A stretch of 64,000 nucleotides of DNA from Plantimonas leprariae (GCF_008802405.1 NZ_VZDO01000003.1:62001-126000); one strand, 5' to 3'. Positions 16,419 through 25,085 are shown, counted from the stretch's first letter. Notes: generated from the letters alone by a model not told the origin. A program made the numbers and translations.

Positions 16419-16455
16419 GTCAAGCGTCGCTTGACGCTTTCCACTTGCGTCAAGC
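16419..16455. promoter_or_regulatory. Overlapping palindromic operators upstream of higBA
   Basis: Two perfect inverted repeats share a half-site. GTCAAGCG-T-CGCTTGAC spans 16419-16435. GCTTGACGC (16429-16437) pairs with GCGTCAAGC (16447-16455) across 9 nt. Read on the minus strand, the same half-sites supply TTGACG and TTGACA, good matches to a -35 element, so bound HigA would block RNA polymerase. Position and symmetry strongly suggest autoregulation. Confidence 0.75.
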
Positions 16456-16472
16456 CGAACTGCAGTCGGTGA

Positions 16473-16604
16473 TCAGGCGGTGGAGCAAAGGGCGGCGTCC
16501 ACATCGTAGATGAGGGAGCCGGCTTCTTGAGCCTCCACGATCCTGCCCTTGCCCATGCGGAAATAGGCGGTGTCGGATTCCGGATCGTAGGCGATGCCGA
16601 TCAT
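16473..16604 (-). pseudogene. Truncated DUF2283 paralogue
   Basis: Forty-three codons that begin IGIAYDPESDTAYFRMGKG and match the intact DUF2283 protein at 16877 closely up to YDVDA. The reading frame then leaves the family and stops after six unrelated residues, just beside the higBA operator. The family's second half (the segment equivalent to GRVIGIEILGAS) is gone. It is most simply the 3' end of a tandem duplication cut off by the event that joined it to higBA. Confidence 0.75.
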
Positions 16605-16631
16605 GGCTTACACTTCCGGTTTGGAGCGCCG

Positions 16632-16664
16632 CCCTCCATCCTGAGCCTGTCGAAAGGTCGACAG
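16632..16664 (+). repeat. REP-like repeat, copy 1
   Basis: The core CTGAGCCTGTCGAAAGGTCG is one of five related units between 16.6 and 17.7 kb (others at 17156, 17222, 17607 and 17669). It lies between the truncated DUF2283 gene and the GIY-YIG fragment, at the place equivalent to the unit at 17156 in the other module copy. Confidence 0.75.
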
Positions 16665-16676
16665 TCACGGAGCCGG

Positions 16677-16886
16677 TCAGCACATTGTCCTGACGGTTGC
16701 GCAATAGAGCCGGCAGGGCTTCGTGGTCAGAGCGATCAGGGCTTCCTTCTTTGCGCGCGACCAGACCTCGATCTGCTTTTCCCACACGATGGCGTCGAGC
16801 ATACGGTCGTGGGTTTCAGTGAAGACAACCGTGACCCGATGGCGGCGCTTGGTGAAGCTTTCGCAGAAGGATTCCCCTATTCCGCT
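16677..16886 (-). pseudogene. GIY-YIG endonuclease fragment (decayed duplicate)
   Basis: The minus strand encodes FTKRRHRVTVVFTETHDRML and IEVWSRAKKEALIAL, nearly identical to the intact GIY-YIG gene at 17158-17571. The N-terminal half, with the GIY-YIG active-site motifs, is missing. Near the end the frame is shifted: the expected ALPALLRNRQDN continues in another frame (about 16710-16675). It has lost catalytic residues and cannot be functional. Together with the DUF2283 fragment it forms the broken copy of a duplicated two-gene module. Confidence 0.8.
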
Positions 16887-17098
16887 GCGTCTGCGCGGTG
16901 TGTACCGGGAATGCGCGCATCCCGCCAAGGTCCCGGCGCGAGCGTTCGGCTGGCGCCAAGGATTTCGATGCCGATCACGCGGCCTTCGGCGTCCACGTCG
17001 CAGATGAATGGGCCGGTTTCCTCGGTCTCGACGATCTTGCCCTCGCCGATGCGGAAATAGGCGGCGTCGGCTTCCGGATCGTAGGTGATGTCGATCAT
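16877..17098 (-). CDS. DUF2283 family small protein
   Basis: A 73-residue protein starting IDITYDPEADAAYFRIGEG, the hallmark of DUF2283, then CDVDAEGRVIGIEILGAS. Members are small beta-rich proteins often found next to toxin-antitoxin genes, with no known activity. The last ten or so residues (RIPGTHRADAAE) run into the GIY-YIG fragment and probably are not native. It lies downstream of the intact GIY-YIG gene on the same strand; a shorter copy is at 16473. Confidence 0.8.
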   Translation of the reverse strand: MIDITYDPEADAAYFRIGEGKIVETEETGPFICDVDAEGRVIGIEILGASRTLAPGPWRDARIPGTHRADAAE

Positions 17099-17155
17099 GG
17101 TTTGCGCCTCCGGTTCAAAGCGGTGCGATGTCGCGGCCTCGAAATCGCCCACCGC

Positions 17156-17258
17156 CCTCACCCCGAGCCTGTCGAGGGGTCGACGCGCGAGGCGTGTTGC
17201 GTATCGGAGTACGCTGGAACCTTTCCCGATGCTTCGACAAGCTCAGCATGAGGGAAAG
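17156..17258. repeat. REPIN-like pair of inverted REP units (copies 2 and 3)
   Basis: A forward unit (17156-17183, core GAGCCTGTCGAGGGGTCG) and an inverted unit (17222-17258, core GCTTCGACAAGCTCAGCATG) face each other, the usual doublet form of REPIN elements. The inverted unit is itself flanked by TTTCCC and GGGAAA. The pair overlaps the 3' end of the GIY-YIG reading frame. Confidence 0.75.
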
Positions 17259-17571
17259 GTGACGGCGCGGTGCTGACGGCTTGCTCCTGCCGGTTGCGGG
17301 ACAGGGCCGGCAGGGCTTTGTAGTCGAGGGCGATCAGCGCTTCCTTCTTCGCGCGGGACCAGCCCTTGATCTGCTTTTCGCGCGCGATGGCGTCGAGCAT
17401 GCGGTCATAGGTTTCGGTGAAGACGAGCGTGACCGGGCGCCGGCGCTTGGTGAAGCCTTCGTAGATGCCTTCGTTGTGTTCCCATACGCGGGATTCGATC
17501 GGCTGTTTCGTCAGGCCGGTATAGTAGGAGCCGTCCGCGCATCGCAGGATGTAGACGGTGGCTTCCAGCAT
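17158..17571 (-). CDS. GIY-YIG nuclease superfamily protein with repeat-derived C-terminal tail
   Basis: The first 90 residues are a single-domain GIY-YIG nuclease of the YhbQ/UPF0213 type. VYILRCADGSYYTGLTKQ supplies the two Tyr motifs (here YIL and YTG), then RVWEHNEG with the Arg and His, and the Glu region KRRRPVTLVFTETYDRMLDA. After LPALSRNRQ the frame runs through REP-like DNA, giving tell-tale HAELVEASG and DPSTGSG peptides, so the last 45 residues are probably not native. The biological role of these small nucleases is unclear. It is followed by DUF2283. Confidence 0.8.
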   Translation of the reverse strand: MLEATVYILRCADGSYYTGLTKQPIESRVWEHNEGIYEGFTKRRRPVTLVFTETYDRMLDAIAREKQIKGWSRAKKEALIALDYKALPALSRNRQEQAVSTAPSPFPHAELVEASGKVPAYSDTQHASRVDPSTGSG

Positions 17572-17606
17572 GTTGAGGGCCCGGCAGAGGAAAGGCCGTC
17601 ACGGTA

Positions 17607-17709
17607 ATCCCTCACCCTGAGCTTGTCGAAGGGTCGAGGGACGGCACCGCGCTCATGTCCACTGGAGCTTTTCCCTCGTGCTTCGACAGGCTTAGCATGA
17701 GGGAAAAGG
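17607..17709. repeat. REPIN-like pair of inverted REP units (copies 4 and 5)
   Basis: A forward unit (17607-17640, core CTGAGCTTGTCGAAGGGTCG) and an inverted unit (17669-17709, core GCTTCGACAGGCTTAGCATG) in the gap between lepA and the GIY-YIG gene. Sequence and spacing match the pair at 17156-17258. I see no RAYT transposase in the window that could have moved them. Confidence 0.8.
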
Positions 17710-17826
17710 GGAAGCGCTCACGAAAACCGGAGGCCGCGATCTCGCGGCCGAAGCCCGCCAATCAGCCTCACGAGTTCTAAGAGTCGCTACGATAAAGGGG
17801 GAGTTGGAGAGCGTGGTGCGGCGGTG

Positions 17827-19629
17827 CTACTCCATCTTCAGCGCCGCGATGAACGCCTCCTGTGGGATCTCCACCTTGCCGAACTGGCGCATGCGCTTCT
17901 TGCCTTCCTTCTGCTTGTCGAGGAGCTTGCGCTTTCTCGTGGCGTCGCCGCCGTAGCATTTGGCGGTGACGTCCTTGCGCAGCGCCGAGATGGTCTCGCG
18001 GGCGATGACCTTGCCGCCGATCGCCGCCTGGATCGGAATCTTGAAGAGGTGCTGCGGGATCAGCTCCTTCAGCTTCTCGCACATGGTGCGGCCGCGCCGC
18101 TCGGCCTGCGTGCGGTGGACGAGCATCGACAGGGCGTCGACCGGCTCGGCGTTGACGAGGATACCCATCTTCACGAGGTCGCCCTCGCGGTAGTCGGTGA
18201 GCTGGTAGTCGAAGGAGGCGTAGCCCTTCGAGATCGACTTCAAGCGGTCGTAGAAGTCGAACACCACCTCGTTCAGCGGCAGCTCGTAGGCGACCATCGC
18301 GCGTTTGCCGACATAGGAGAGGTCGGTCTGGACGCCGCGCCGCTCCTGGCAGAGCTGCAGGATGTTGCCGAGATAGTCGTCGGGGGTGAGGATCGTCGCC
18401 TTGATCCACGGCTCCTCGATATGATCGATCCGCACCACGTCCGGCATGTCGGCCGGGTTGTGCAGCTCCATCACCTCGCCGTCGGTGAGGTGGATTTTGT
18501 AGACGACGGAAGGGGCCGTCGCGATGAGGTCGAGGTCGAACTCGCGGGACAAGCGCTCCTGGATGATCTCGAGGTGCAGGAGGCCGAGGAAGCCGCAGCG
18601 GAAGCCGAAGCCGAGCGCGGCGGAACTCTCCATCTCGAAGGAGAACGACGCGTCGTTGAGGCGGAGCTTGCCCATCGCGGCGCGAAGATCGTCGAAATCG
18701 GCGGCGTCGACCGGGAACAGGCCGCAGAAGACGACGGGCTGCGCCGGCTTGAAGCCCGGCAGCATGTCGCTCGTCGGGCGGCGGTCCTCGGTGATCGTGT
18801 CGCCGACGCGGGTGTCGGCCACCTCCTTGATCGAGGCGGTGATGAAGCCGAGCTCGCCGGGGCCGAGCGAATCCTGGTTCACCATCTTCGGGGTGAAGAC
18901 GCCGACCCGGTCCACCGGGTACTTCGCGTCCGTCCCCATCATGCGGATGGTCTGGCCTTTCTTGAGTTCGCCGTCGATGACGCGGACGAGGACGACGACG
19001 CCGAGATAGGCGTCGTACCACGAATCGACGAGCATGGCCTTCAAGGGCGCCTTACGGTCGCCGTTCGCGGGGGCCGGCAGGCGGGTGACGATGGCTTCGA
19101 GCACCTCGTCGATGCCGATGCCGGCCTTCGCCGAGATCATCACCGCATTCGAGGCGTCGATGCCGATCACCTCCTCGATCTGCTCCTTGACGCGGTCCGG
19201 CTCGGCGGCGGGGAGGTCGATCTTGTTGAGGACGGGGACGATGTCGAGGTCGTTGTCGATCGCCAGATAGACGTTGGCGAGGGTCTGCGCCTCGACCCCC
19301 TGCGCGGCGTCGACGACGAGCAGCGCGCCCTCGCAGGCCGAAAGCGAGCGCGAGACCTCGTAGGCGAAGTCGACATGGCCGGGCGTGTCGATGAGGTTGA
19401 GGACGTAATCCTCGCCGTTGCGGGCGCGGTAGCGCAGCCGCACGGTCTGCGCCTTGATGGTGATGCCGCGCTCGCGCTCGATATCCATCGAGTCGAGCAC
19501 CTGCTCCTTCATGTCGCGCGCCTCCAGCCCGCCCGTCATCTGGATGAGGCGGTCGGCGAGGGTCGACTTGCCGTGGTCGATATGGGCCACGATCGAGAAG
19601 TTGCGGATATGCGAGAGCGGGGTCGTCAT
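17827..19629 (-). CDS. lepA: Elongation factor 4 (LepA) GTPase
   Basis: A 600-residue translational GTPase that acts on the ribosome during initiation and elongation stress. The G1 motif is [10 protein letters not shown]2 includes [11 protein letters not shown]3 is DTPGHVD and G4 is NKIDLP. The LepA-specific C-terminal domain ends [16 protein letters not shown] and contains the [18 protein letters not shown] segment. Full length for the family. The start at [11 protein letters not shown] matches other LepA proteins. It is 25 bp downstream of the CHAD gene on the same strand. Confidence 0.98.
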   Translation of the reverse strand: MTTPLSHIRNFSIVAHIDHGKSTLADRLIQMTGGLEARDMKEQVLDSMDIERERGITIKAQTVRLRYRARNGEDYVLNLIDTPGHVDFAYEVSRSLSACEGALLVVDAAQGVEAQTLANVYLAIDNDLDIVPVLNKIDLPAAEPDRVKEQIEEVIGIDASNAVMISAKAGIGIDEVLEAIVTRLPAPANGDRKAPLKAMLVDSWYDAYLGVVVLVRVIDGELKKGQTIRMMGTDAKYPVDRVGVFTPKMVNQDSLGPGELGFITASIKEVADTRVGDTITEDRRPTSDMLPGFKPAQPVVFCGLFPVDAADFDDLRAAMGKLRLNDASFSFEMESSAALGFGFRCGFLGLLHLEIIQERLSREFDLDLIATAPSVVYKIHLTDGEVMELHNPADMPDVVRIDHIEEPWIKATILTPDDYLGNILQLCQERRGVQTDLSYVGKRAMVAYELPLNEVVFDFYDRLKSISKGYASFDYQLTDYREGDLVKMGILVNAEPVDALSMLVHRTQAERRGRTMCEKLKELIPQHLFKIPIQAAIGGKVIARETISALRKDVTAKCYGGDATRKRKLLDKQKEGKKRMRQFGKVEIPQEAFIAALKME

Positions 19630-19654
19630 GGCCCCGCTCTTATAGAATTCCACC

Positions 19655-20557
19655 TCAAACGGAAGGGCTTGCGGCGGCGCGCCAGAGGGCGCGGACGCGC
19701 TCGCGGGCGAGCCGCGGCGGCTCGGCGTAGAGCCGGGCGCAGACGGGCAGCGATTTCGCGCGCAGATCCGCCGAATGCTCCGCGACGAGGCCGAGCGCGG
19801 TGTCGCGCTCATCGTGCGAGCCGAAAGCGTCGGGGTCGGCTTCCATCTCGGCGGTCAGCACCGCGTAGTCGTGGTCGCGGCCGAGGTCTTCCGCGACCGC
19901 CTCCGCCGCGTCGTGGACGGGCTTCAGCGCTTCCGGCCAGAGGTCGCGGAGGAGGCGGAGGTGGTGCATCTGGTATTTCGCGCGCTTGCGGAGCTCGTGG
20001 AAGCGCGCCGGATCGCCGGAGCCTCGCGCCCGCTTCAGGGCGCGGCGGGCTCTCGCGTGGTTGAGGGCGACGCCGCGGGCGACGATCTTCGCGTCCGAGC
20101 CGGCGAAGGAGAGCTTGTCGATCGCCTCGGCCGCGCGCTGCAGCTCCGCCACCGTCTCGGCGACGAGCGCGTCCTGGTCGCCCTCGGCGGCGAGCGCCGC
20201 GTCGCGGCGCTTCGCCAGCGCCTCGCGAAGCGGACGCAGCGGCGCGCCCTCGCCGCCGACCGCCGCGGCGAGGCCGTCCGCCGCCTCGATCAGCGCGGTG
20301 CGATCTCTAGTGCCGGACAGGCGGCGGGCGAGATCGCGCAGGCGCGCGTTCTCCGCCTTGTAGAGGGATTCGTCGCCCGAGCGCACGAGGCGGAGCAGCG
20401 CGCGCAGCTTCTTGGCGCGTTTCCGGACGTCGTGGATCGCCTCGTGCCGGTCGATCGCCGGAGTTTCCAGCTCGGCGACGGCCTTGCCGATCTGGTCGGC
20501 GGCGATGCGGCGGACCTCCTCGGCGAGGGGTTTCGTGGGATCGATGCGGAAACTCAA
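19655..20557 (-). CDS. CHAD domain protein
   Basis: A 300-residue all-alpha CHAD domain protein. Conserved positively charged helices include [18 protein letters not shown], the counterpart [17 protein letters not shown] in the second half, and [14 protein letters not shown] domains bind polyphosphate and often accompany CYTH triphosphatases. Here the start overlaps the preceding CYTH gene by 4 nt, so the two are translationally coupled. It probably binds inorganic polyphosphate in the cytoplasm or on granules. Confidence 0.92.
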   Translation of the reverse strand: MSFRIDPTKPLAEEVRRIAADQIGKAVAELETPAIDRHEAIHDVRKRAKKLRALLRLVRSGDESLYKAENARLRDLARRLSGTRDRTALIEAADGLAAAVGGEGAPLRPLREALAKRRDAALAAEGDQDALVAETVAELQRAAEAIDKLSFAGSDAKIVARGVALNHARARRALKRARGSGDPARFHELRKRAKYQMHHLRLLRDLWPEALKPVHDAAEAVAEDLGRDHDYAVLTAEMEADPDAFGSHDERDTALGLVAEHSADLRAKSLPVCARLYAEPPRLARERVRALWRAAASPSV

Positions 20558-21027
20558 GATCGAAACTCCTCGGGCAGGCCGTCGGCGGCGAGCGCTGCGT
20601 TGGAAAAGGCCGGGTCGTCCGTCACCTCGCGGCCGAACCAGTCCGGCAACGCGACATCGTCCTCCTCCGTTTCCAGCTCGATCTCGGCGACGACGAGCGG
20701 ATGGAGAGCGTCCTCGAAGACGTCGACCTCGATGACGTGGCGACCGTGGGCGATGCGGTGGCGGCGCTTCGCGATCAGCTCGCCGGTGCGGGCGGCTTCG
20801 AGATCGTGGGCGTCGCGGAGCGGGATCGGGTACTCGAACTCGCCGCGCGAGCGACCGCGCCCGGTCTTCAGCGTCAGGAAGGCTTGCGCCTCGTCGACGA
20901 TGCGCACCCGCGCCGAGAAGCCGTCGGCCCGCGCCAGATAGAACTGGCGGAAGCCTTGCGAGGGATGGTCGCCGCTTCGCCAGCGGTCGCCCGCGACTAG
21001 GAACTTGCGCTCGATTTCCACTCCCAT
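20554..21027 (-). CDS. CYTH domain triphosphatase-like protein
   Basis: A 157-residue CYTH/triphosphate tunnel metalloenzyme. It opens with the signature VEIERKFLV. Alternating Lys/Arg/Glu tunnel strands follow: RVRIVDEAQAFLTLKTG, GEFEYPIPL, RRHRIAHGRHVIEVDVF and VAEIELETEEDDV. Such enzymes hydrolyse inorganic triphosphate or related compounds. It is coupled to the CHAD gene downstream; in E. coli ygiF the two domains are fused in one protein, whereas here they are separate. Confidence 0.93.
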   Translation of the reverse strand: MGVEIERKFLVAGDRWRSGDHPSQGFRQFYLARADGFSARVRIVDEAQAFLTLKTGRGRSRGEFEYPIPLRDAHDLEAARTGELIAKRRHRIAHGRHVIEVDVFEDALHPLVVAEIELETEEDDVALPDWFGREVTDDPAFSNAALAADGLPEEFRS

Positions 21028-21091
21028 GACGGTTCGATGACAGGTCCGGCTGTCACAATCGAGCGTCGGGGCGGATTTTTTGGGCAGGCCG

Positions 21092-22564
21092 TCAGATCGT
21101 CAGCGGCGGGGTGCGGCCGCCGGCTTCCAGCTCCCATTCGGCGGTCCAGCGCCCGGCTTCGCGCGTGAGAACGAGGTAGTTGCGCTCGGCCGCGTAGAGG
21201 CCGCGCCGGCCGGGCAGCGGATGCATGCGGATCGGCATGTCTTTCAGCGGCCGGTGGCCGAGGCGGGCGAGGCCGCCGAGCGCGCGGGCGTAGAAGCGCG
21301 AGGGCGCGGGGTGCGAGATGCCGGAGGCGACGAGCTGGTGCAGGACGCCGCCGGGGCCGAGCGGCATGGTGCCGCGCGCCGCGAGATGGATCTCGCCGGA
21401 AAGCGCCGTGACCGCTGCGCCGCGCGCCGTCGCCAGCTTCGCGAGGCAGGAAAGGAAGCGCTGCCATTCGAGCCGGTGCGCGAAGCTCTGCCACTGGTCG
21501 CGGAGGTCGTCCTCGTGCCGTTGCGTGCCCAGCAGGCGGTCGAGGATGCGCTCCAGCAGCGACAGGCGCGGCCCGAGCGCCGGGACGGAGGAGACGACGA
21601 GGACCCGCTCGCCCTCGCGCACCGTCCGCAGCAGCCGCTCGAAGCTCTGCCAGCCGTTCGGCCCCATGACGCGGGTCTGCGTCCGCTCGGAGCGAAGGTC
21701 CGGCGCAACGACGCGAAAGCCCGGAAAGGCGGCGCCCAGCGTCAGCGACACGCCGGCGGGATCGGGGGCCAGCGGCGGCACGGCGTCCGGCGCGACGCCC
21801 TGCTGGAACAGCGCGAACATCTCGCGGGCGATGCGGAAGATCCCCTCCCCGACCGGGCTTTCCTGAACGCCGCTCGGGTGGCTGCCCCAGCCGTCCATGA
21901 TGTCGTGGTCGTCCCACATCATCAGGGAGGGTACCTGCGACAGCAGCGCCGCCATCGCCGGCTCGGCGAGGAGCGTCAGGTAGCGGGCGGCGAACCAGCG
22001 CCGGACGGCCTCCTCCATCTCAGGCGTCCAGCGGATGCCGGGCCGCCGGCGCGGCGGCAGCTTCGCCCAGCGCGCCACTTCGGGATGGCTGTCCAGCGCC
22101 TCGTCGGCATAGAGCTGGTCGCCGCCGTGGAGGAGGAGCGCGAAGGGCCGCCGCTCGTGCTCGCCCTGGAGCCGCCGCCACATCAGGTTGCGGCTCTCCG
22201 CCTGGCGCGCCTCGTCGCCGGTCTCCTGGCCGTTGCAGGAGACGAAGGCGAGCGCGACGTCGCCGGAAAGGTCGGTGCGGACGGGAAAGCAGCGGCCGGC
22301 GAACTCGTAGGATGCATCCGGCCGCGCCGGCAGCGCGAAGTCGTAGCCCCAGGCGGTCCAGCCGAAGAGCTCGGCGAGGCGGGCGGGCGCGACCTCGCCG
22401 CCCTCCGCGACGAGCGGCGGCGGCCGGTTCCAGGACGGGACGACGGCCAGCGCGGCGAGCCGGCATGCCTCCTCGCCGCTGCCGCGCGCGAACAGGATGG
22501 GCCCGATCACGGGCGGGAGCTTCGCATCCAGCGGCGCGGCGGGATCGGGAACGGCGTCCGGCAA
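21092..22564 (-). CDS. PhoD-like metallophosphatase (alkaline phosphatase D family)
   Basis: A protein of up to 490 residues with the calcineurin-like metal centre: VSCNGQ, LLLHGGDQLYAD, MMWDDHDIMDGWG and ALSGEIHLAA. This matches PhoD-like phosphatase/phosphodiesterases. No Sec or Tat signal is visible, so it may be cytoplasmic, unlike secreted PhoD. The start is uncertain. The open frame begins at a TTG (22564) without a Shine-Dalgarno, a GTG at 22510 is an alternative, and the frame stays open upstream without an ATG. It is downstream of the CHASE2 cyclase on the same strand. Confidence 0.8.
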   Translation of the reverse strand: MPDAVPDPAAPLDAKLPPVIGPILFARGSGEEACRLAALAVVPSWNRPPPLVAEGGEVAPARLAELFGWTAWGYDFALPARPDASYEFAGRCFPVRTDLSGDVALAFVSCNGQETGDEARQAESRNLMWRRLQGEHERRPFALLLHGGDQLYADEALDSHPEVARWAKLPPRRRPGIRWTPEMEEAVRRWFAARYLTLLAEPAMAALLSQVPSLMMWDDHDIMDGWGSHPSGVQESPVGEGIFRIAREMFALFQQGVAPDAVPPLAPDPAGVSLTLGAAFPGFRVVAPDLRSERTQTRVMGPNGWQSFERLLRTVREGERVLVVSSVPALGPRLSLLERILDRLLGTQRHEDDLRDQWQSFAHRLEWQRFLSCLAKLATARGAAVTALSGEIHLAARGTMPLGPGGVLHQLVASGISHPAPSRFYARALGGLARLGHRPLKDMPIRMHPLPGRRGLYAAERNYLVLTREAGRWTAEWELEAGGRTPPLTI

Positions 22565-22654
22565 GAAGGGGTGGTCTCGCGATGGGTCGAAGCCGCGGGC
22601 GCGGCGGCCGACATGTAGGGACGCCTCCGATCGGAAACAGGGCCGGCGGCGCGG

Positions 22655-24502
22655 CTAGCGCCAGAAGGCGACGCCCTTCGTGCCTTCCCGGCCGCGGATC
22701 GCGGCGTCGAACGCGCCGGTCGGGGGCGGCACGCGTCCCTCGGCCGCCGGGCCGGCGGCGTCCAGGAGATCGCGCGAGGCGACGACCACGGCGCGCTGCT
22801 GCTTGGCGACCTCCATCAGGCGCGCCGCGACGTTGACGTTGTCGCCGCTGCTGGTGATCTGCTGGTGCGCCTCGGCTCCGAGCCGCGACAGGGTGATCCG
22901 GCCGAAATGCGCGCCGAGCCGGACGCCGAGGAAGCCGCGGCCGAGACCCGTTTCGGCGATCCAGTCTTCCACCGCCGCGCGCAGCGCGAAGGTGGCGGCG
23001 AGCGTGCGCGCCGCGTCGTCGCCGGTCGGGTCCGGCACGCCGAACAGCACCATCGCGCCGTCGCCCATGAAGTTCATCACCGCGCCGCCGTGGGCCTCGC
23101 CCGTGCCCTCGATCAGCGAATGGTAGCGGCGGAGGAAGTCGTGGATGCGCGCCGAGCCGAGCGTCTCGGACAGGCGGGTGAAGCCGGCGAGATCGACGAA
23201 GAGGATGCCGGCGTCCCGCTCGGCCGGGGCGCGGAGGAAGTTCGGGTCGCTGGCGAGGCGCGCCGCGAAGGCCGGCGGCTGGAAGCGGCGGAACTCGCTT
23301 TCCATCCGCGCGAGGGCGGCGACGCTCCGCCGCTGCGCGAGCTGGCGCGCCGCGAAGACGACGAGGAGCGGCGGCAGGACGCCGGCGAGCGGCAGCGTCA
23401 TCGAGATCCAGACGCCCTCGCCGTAGAGGACGACCGCCGCGCCGAGCCAGAGCGCGAGAACGGTCGCCGACAGGGACACGGCGAGGAGGAGCGGCGCGAA
23501 CGCGACGAGCGCCGCGCCGACGCCGGCGGCGACGAGCGTCGCGGCGGCGTCGAGACGGCGGACCGTGGCGTCGCGGCGGAGCCCCTCGCCGCGGGCGAGC
23601 GAGGCGACGCCGCCGGCCAGCACCTCGACGCCGGGCACGACCGCATCGAAGGCCGTGCCGAAGGTGTCGCCGATCGCGGTCGCGGTGACGCCGACGAGCA
23701 CGAGGCGGCCGGCGAGGCGGTCCGGCGCGACCGCGCCGGCCAGAACGTCGCGCGCGCTGATCGTTTCCACCGTGCCGCCGGGGCCGAGCGAGCGGACGGG
23801 AAGATGCCGGCCGAGGTCGAGCGGGACGATCTCCGGGCCGAAACGGAGCCCCTCCGGCGACAGAACCGGATCCGTGCCGCGCAGAAGGCTCGCCGCCCGG
23901 AGCACGAAGCTCGGCACGAAGCCGCGCGAGGTCTCGAAGACGAGCGGAAAGAAGCGCGGAGCGCCGGACGGGTCGGTCGCGACGTTGACGAGGCCGACGG
24001 CATCCGGATCGAAGAAGGGCGCGGCCGGCCAGAGTTCGCCCGCCGTCGCGGGGATGTCGGGGCGCGGCTGGTCGGGGCGCCGGTCGAAGGTGCCGGCCGC
24101 GGCGAGGACGTGTGGCAAGCGAGCGAAGGCCGCGGCGAGGGCCGCATCCGCCGCGGGGTCGCCGGGATCGGCGAGAAGGATGTCGAGCGCCAGAGCCTTC
24201 GGCCGCATGGCGCCGATGCGCGACACGAGATCGGCGAGCCGGGCGCGCGGCAGCGGATAGCCGCCTTCCGCCGCGACCGTCCGGTCGTCGATCGCGACGA
24301 TCGCGATGTTCCGCGGCGCCGGCCGCGGGCCTGCGGCGAGAAGGCGGATGTCGGCGAGCGTCGCCTCCACCCGGTCGAGCACGCTGCCCTCGCCGGCGAG
24401 ATGCGCACGGCCCAGCGCGCCGGCGAAGGCGAGGCCGAGGAGGATCAGCGGCAGGGCCAGCCGGAGCGAAAGGCGCGCCGGCCGCCAGCGGCTGGTGGTC
24501 AC
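22655..24502 (-). CDS. CHASE2-domain class III adenylate/guanylate cyclase
   Basis: A 615-residue membrane cyclase. One N-terminal helix (about 12-32) leads to a periplasmic CHASE2 sensor domain (about 45-315, with NIAIVAIDDRTVAAEGGYPL). Three membrane helices follow (about 325-395), then a cytoplasmic class III cyclase domain (about 435-590). The metal Asp residues are in FVDLAGFTRL and NFMGDGAMVLFG, and the transition-state Asn/Arg pair in DNVNVAARL. The position that usually carries the base-recognition Lys reads Asn (VMNFMGDG). It overlaps the FecR-like gene by 4 nt. Probable output is cAMP, sensed from the envelope. Confidence 0.9.
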   Translation of the reverse strand: MTTSRWRPARLSLRLALPLILLGLAFAGALGRAHLAGEGSVLDRVEATLADIRLLAAGPRPAPRNIAIVAIDDRTVAAEGGYPLPRARLADLVSRIGAMRPKALALDILLADPGDPAADAALAAAFARLPHVLAAAGTFDRRPDQPRPDIPATAGELWPAAPFFDPDAVGLVNVATDPSGAPRFFPLVFETSRGFVPSFVLRAASLLRGTDPVLSPEGLRFGPEIVPLDLGRHLPVRSLGPGGTVETISARDVLAGAVAPDRLAGRLVLVGVTATAIGDTFGTAFDAVVPGVEVLAGGVASLARGEGLRRDATVRRLDAAATLVAAGVGAALVAFAPLLLAVSLSATVLALWLGAAVVLYGEGVWISMTLPLAGVLPPLLVVFAARQLAQRRSVAALARMESEFRRFQPPAFAARLASDPNFLRAPAERDAGILFVDLAGFTRLSETLGSARIHDFLRRYHSLIEGTGEAHGGAVMNFMGDGAMVLFGVPDPTGDDAARTLAATFALRAAVEDWIAETGLGRGFLGVRLGAHFGRITLSRLGAEAHQQITSSGDNVNVAARLMEVAKQQRAVVVASRDLLDAAGPAAEGRVPPPTGAFDAAIRGREGTKGVAFWR

Positions 24503-25029
24503 CTGCCGAACCGGGCGAGCAGCGCGCTGGCGCGCGGCTGCGGCCAGCGCCGGACGGTGAGCGGCGCGCCGGCGCGGACGTCGACGCCTTCGCCGGGGGA
24601 AAGCGTCACCGCCCCCTGCCCCGCCCGGCCGGCGACGCGCACCCGGCCCTCGACCACGAAGACGGAGGACTGGCCGCGCGACACGTCGACCGCGTAGACC
24701 GTGCCGCGCACGGAGGCGATCGCCTGCGGCGCGCGGATCTCGAAGCGCCGGCCCTGGCGGGGTTCGAGGTCGACGAGCACCGCCTTGGCTCGAACGGAAA
24801 CGGCGCGGGGCGTGCCGTCCGGCGCGGCGCTGGCGACGGCTGCGCCGGAGCCCGGCTCGGCCTCGACGGTGAGGCCGCCCGGGCAGCGGAAGACGAAGCG
24901 GCGCGGGTTCTCCGCCACGTCGCGCGTGCAGCCCGCGAGCTGCTGCGCGGAAGCGCCCGGACCGAACCAGAGGAGGCCGCCGAGGACGGCGAGAAAGGCG
25001 AGGGCGGGACGTCGCAGCGATTCGGTCAT
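24499..25029 (-). CDS. Secreted FecR-domain protein
   Basis: A 176-residue periplasmic protein with a clear signal peptide ending GPGASA/QQL and a FecR-type beta-roll: VSVRAKAVLVDLEPRQGRRFEI, ASVRGTVYAVDVSRGQSSVFVVEG and GAVTLSPGEGVDVR. It is not the membrane anti-sigma type, because no sigma factor or transmembrane linker is present. The ATG at 25029 was chosen because the signal peptide follows directly. Its 4-nt overlap with the CHASE2 cyclase suggests it is the periplasmic partner that feeds a signal to CHASE2, an arrangement recurrent in proteobacteria. Confidence 0.88.
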   Translation of the reverse strand: MTESLRRPALAFLAVLGGLLWFGPGASAQQLAGCTRDVAENPRRFVFRCPGGLTVEAEPGSGAAVASAAPDGTPRAVSVRAKAVLVDLEPRQGRRFEIRAPQAIASVRGTVYAVDVSRGQSSVFVVEGRVRVAGRAGQGAVTLSPGEGVDVRAGAPLTVRRWPQPRASALLARFGR

Positions 25030-25085
25030 GGCTATACGATTAGCGCTGCGCCCGGCCCGTGCCAATTACGTGTGGCGGGGGCGGT

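Noticed and set aside
14525-17800. Island as a prophage or integrative element
   Set aside because: No integrase, excisionase, capsid or terminase genes, and no duplicated tRNA end; composition and repeats only indicate a small acquired region.
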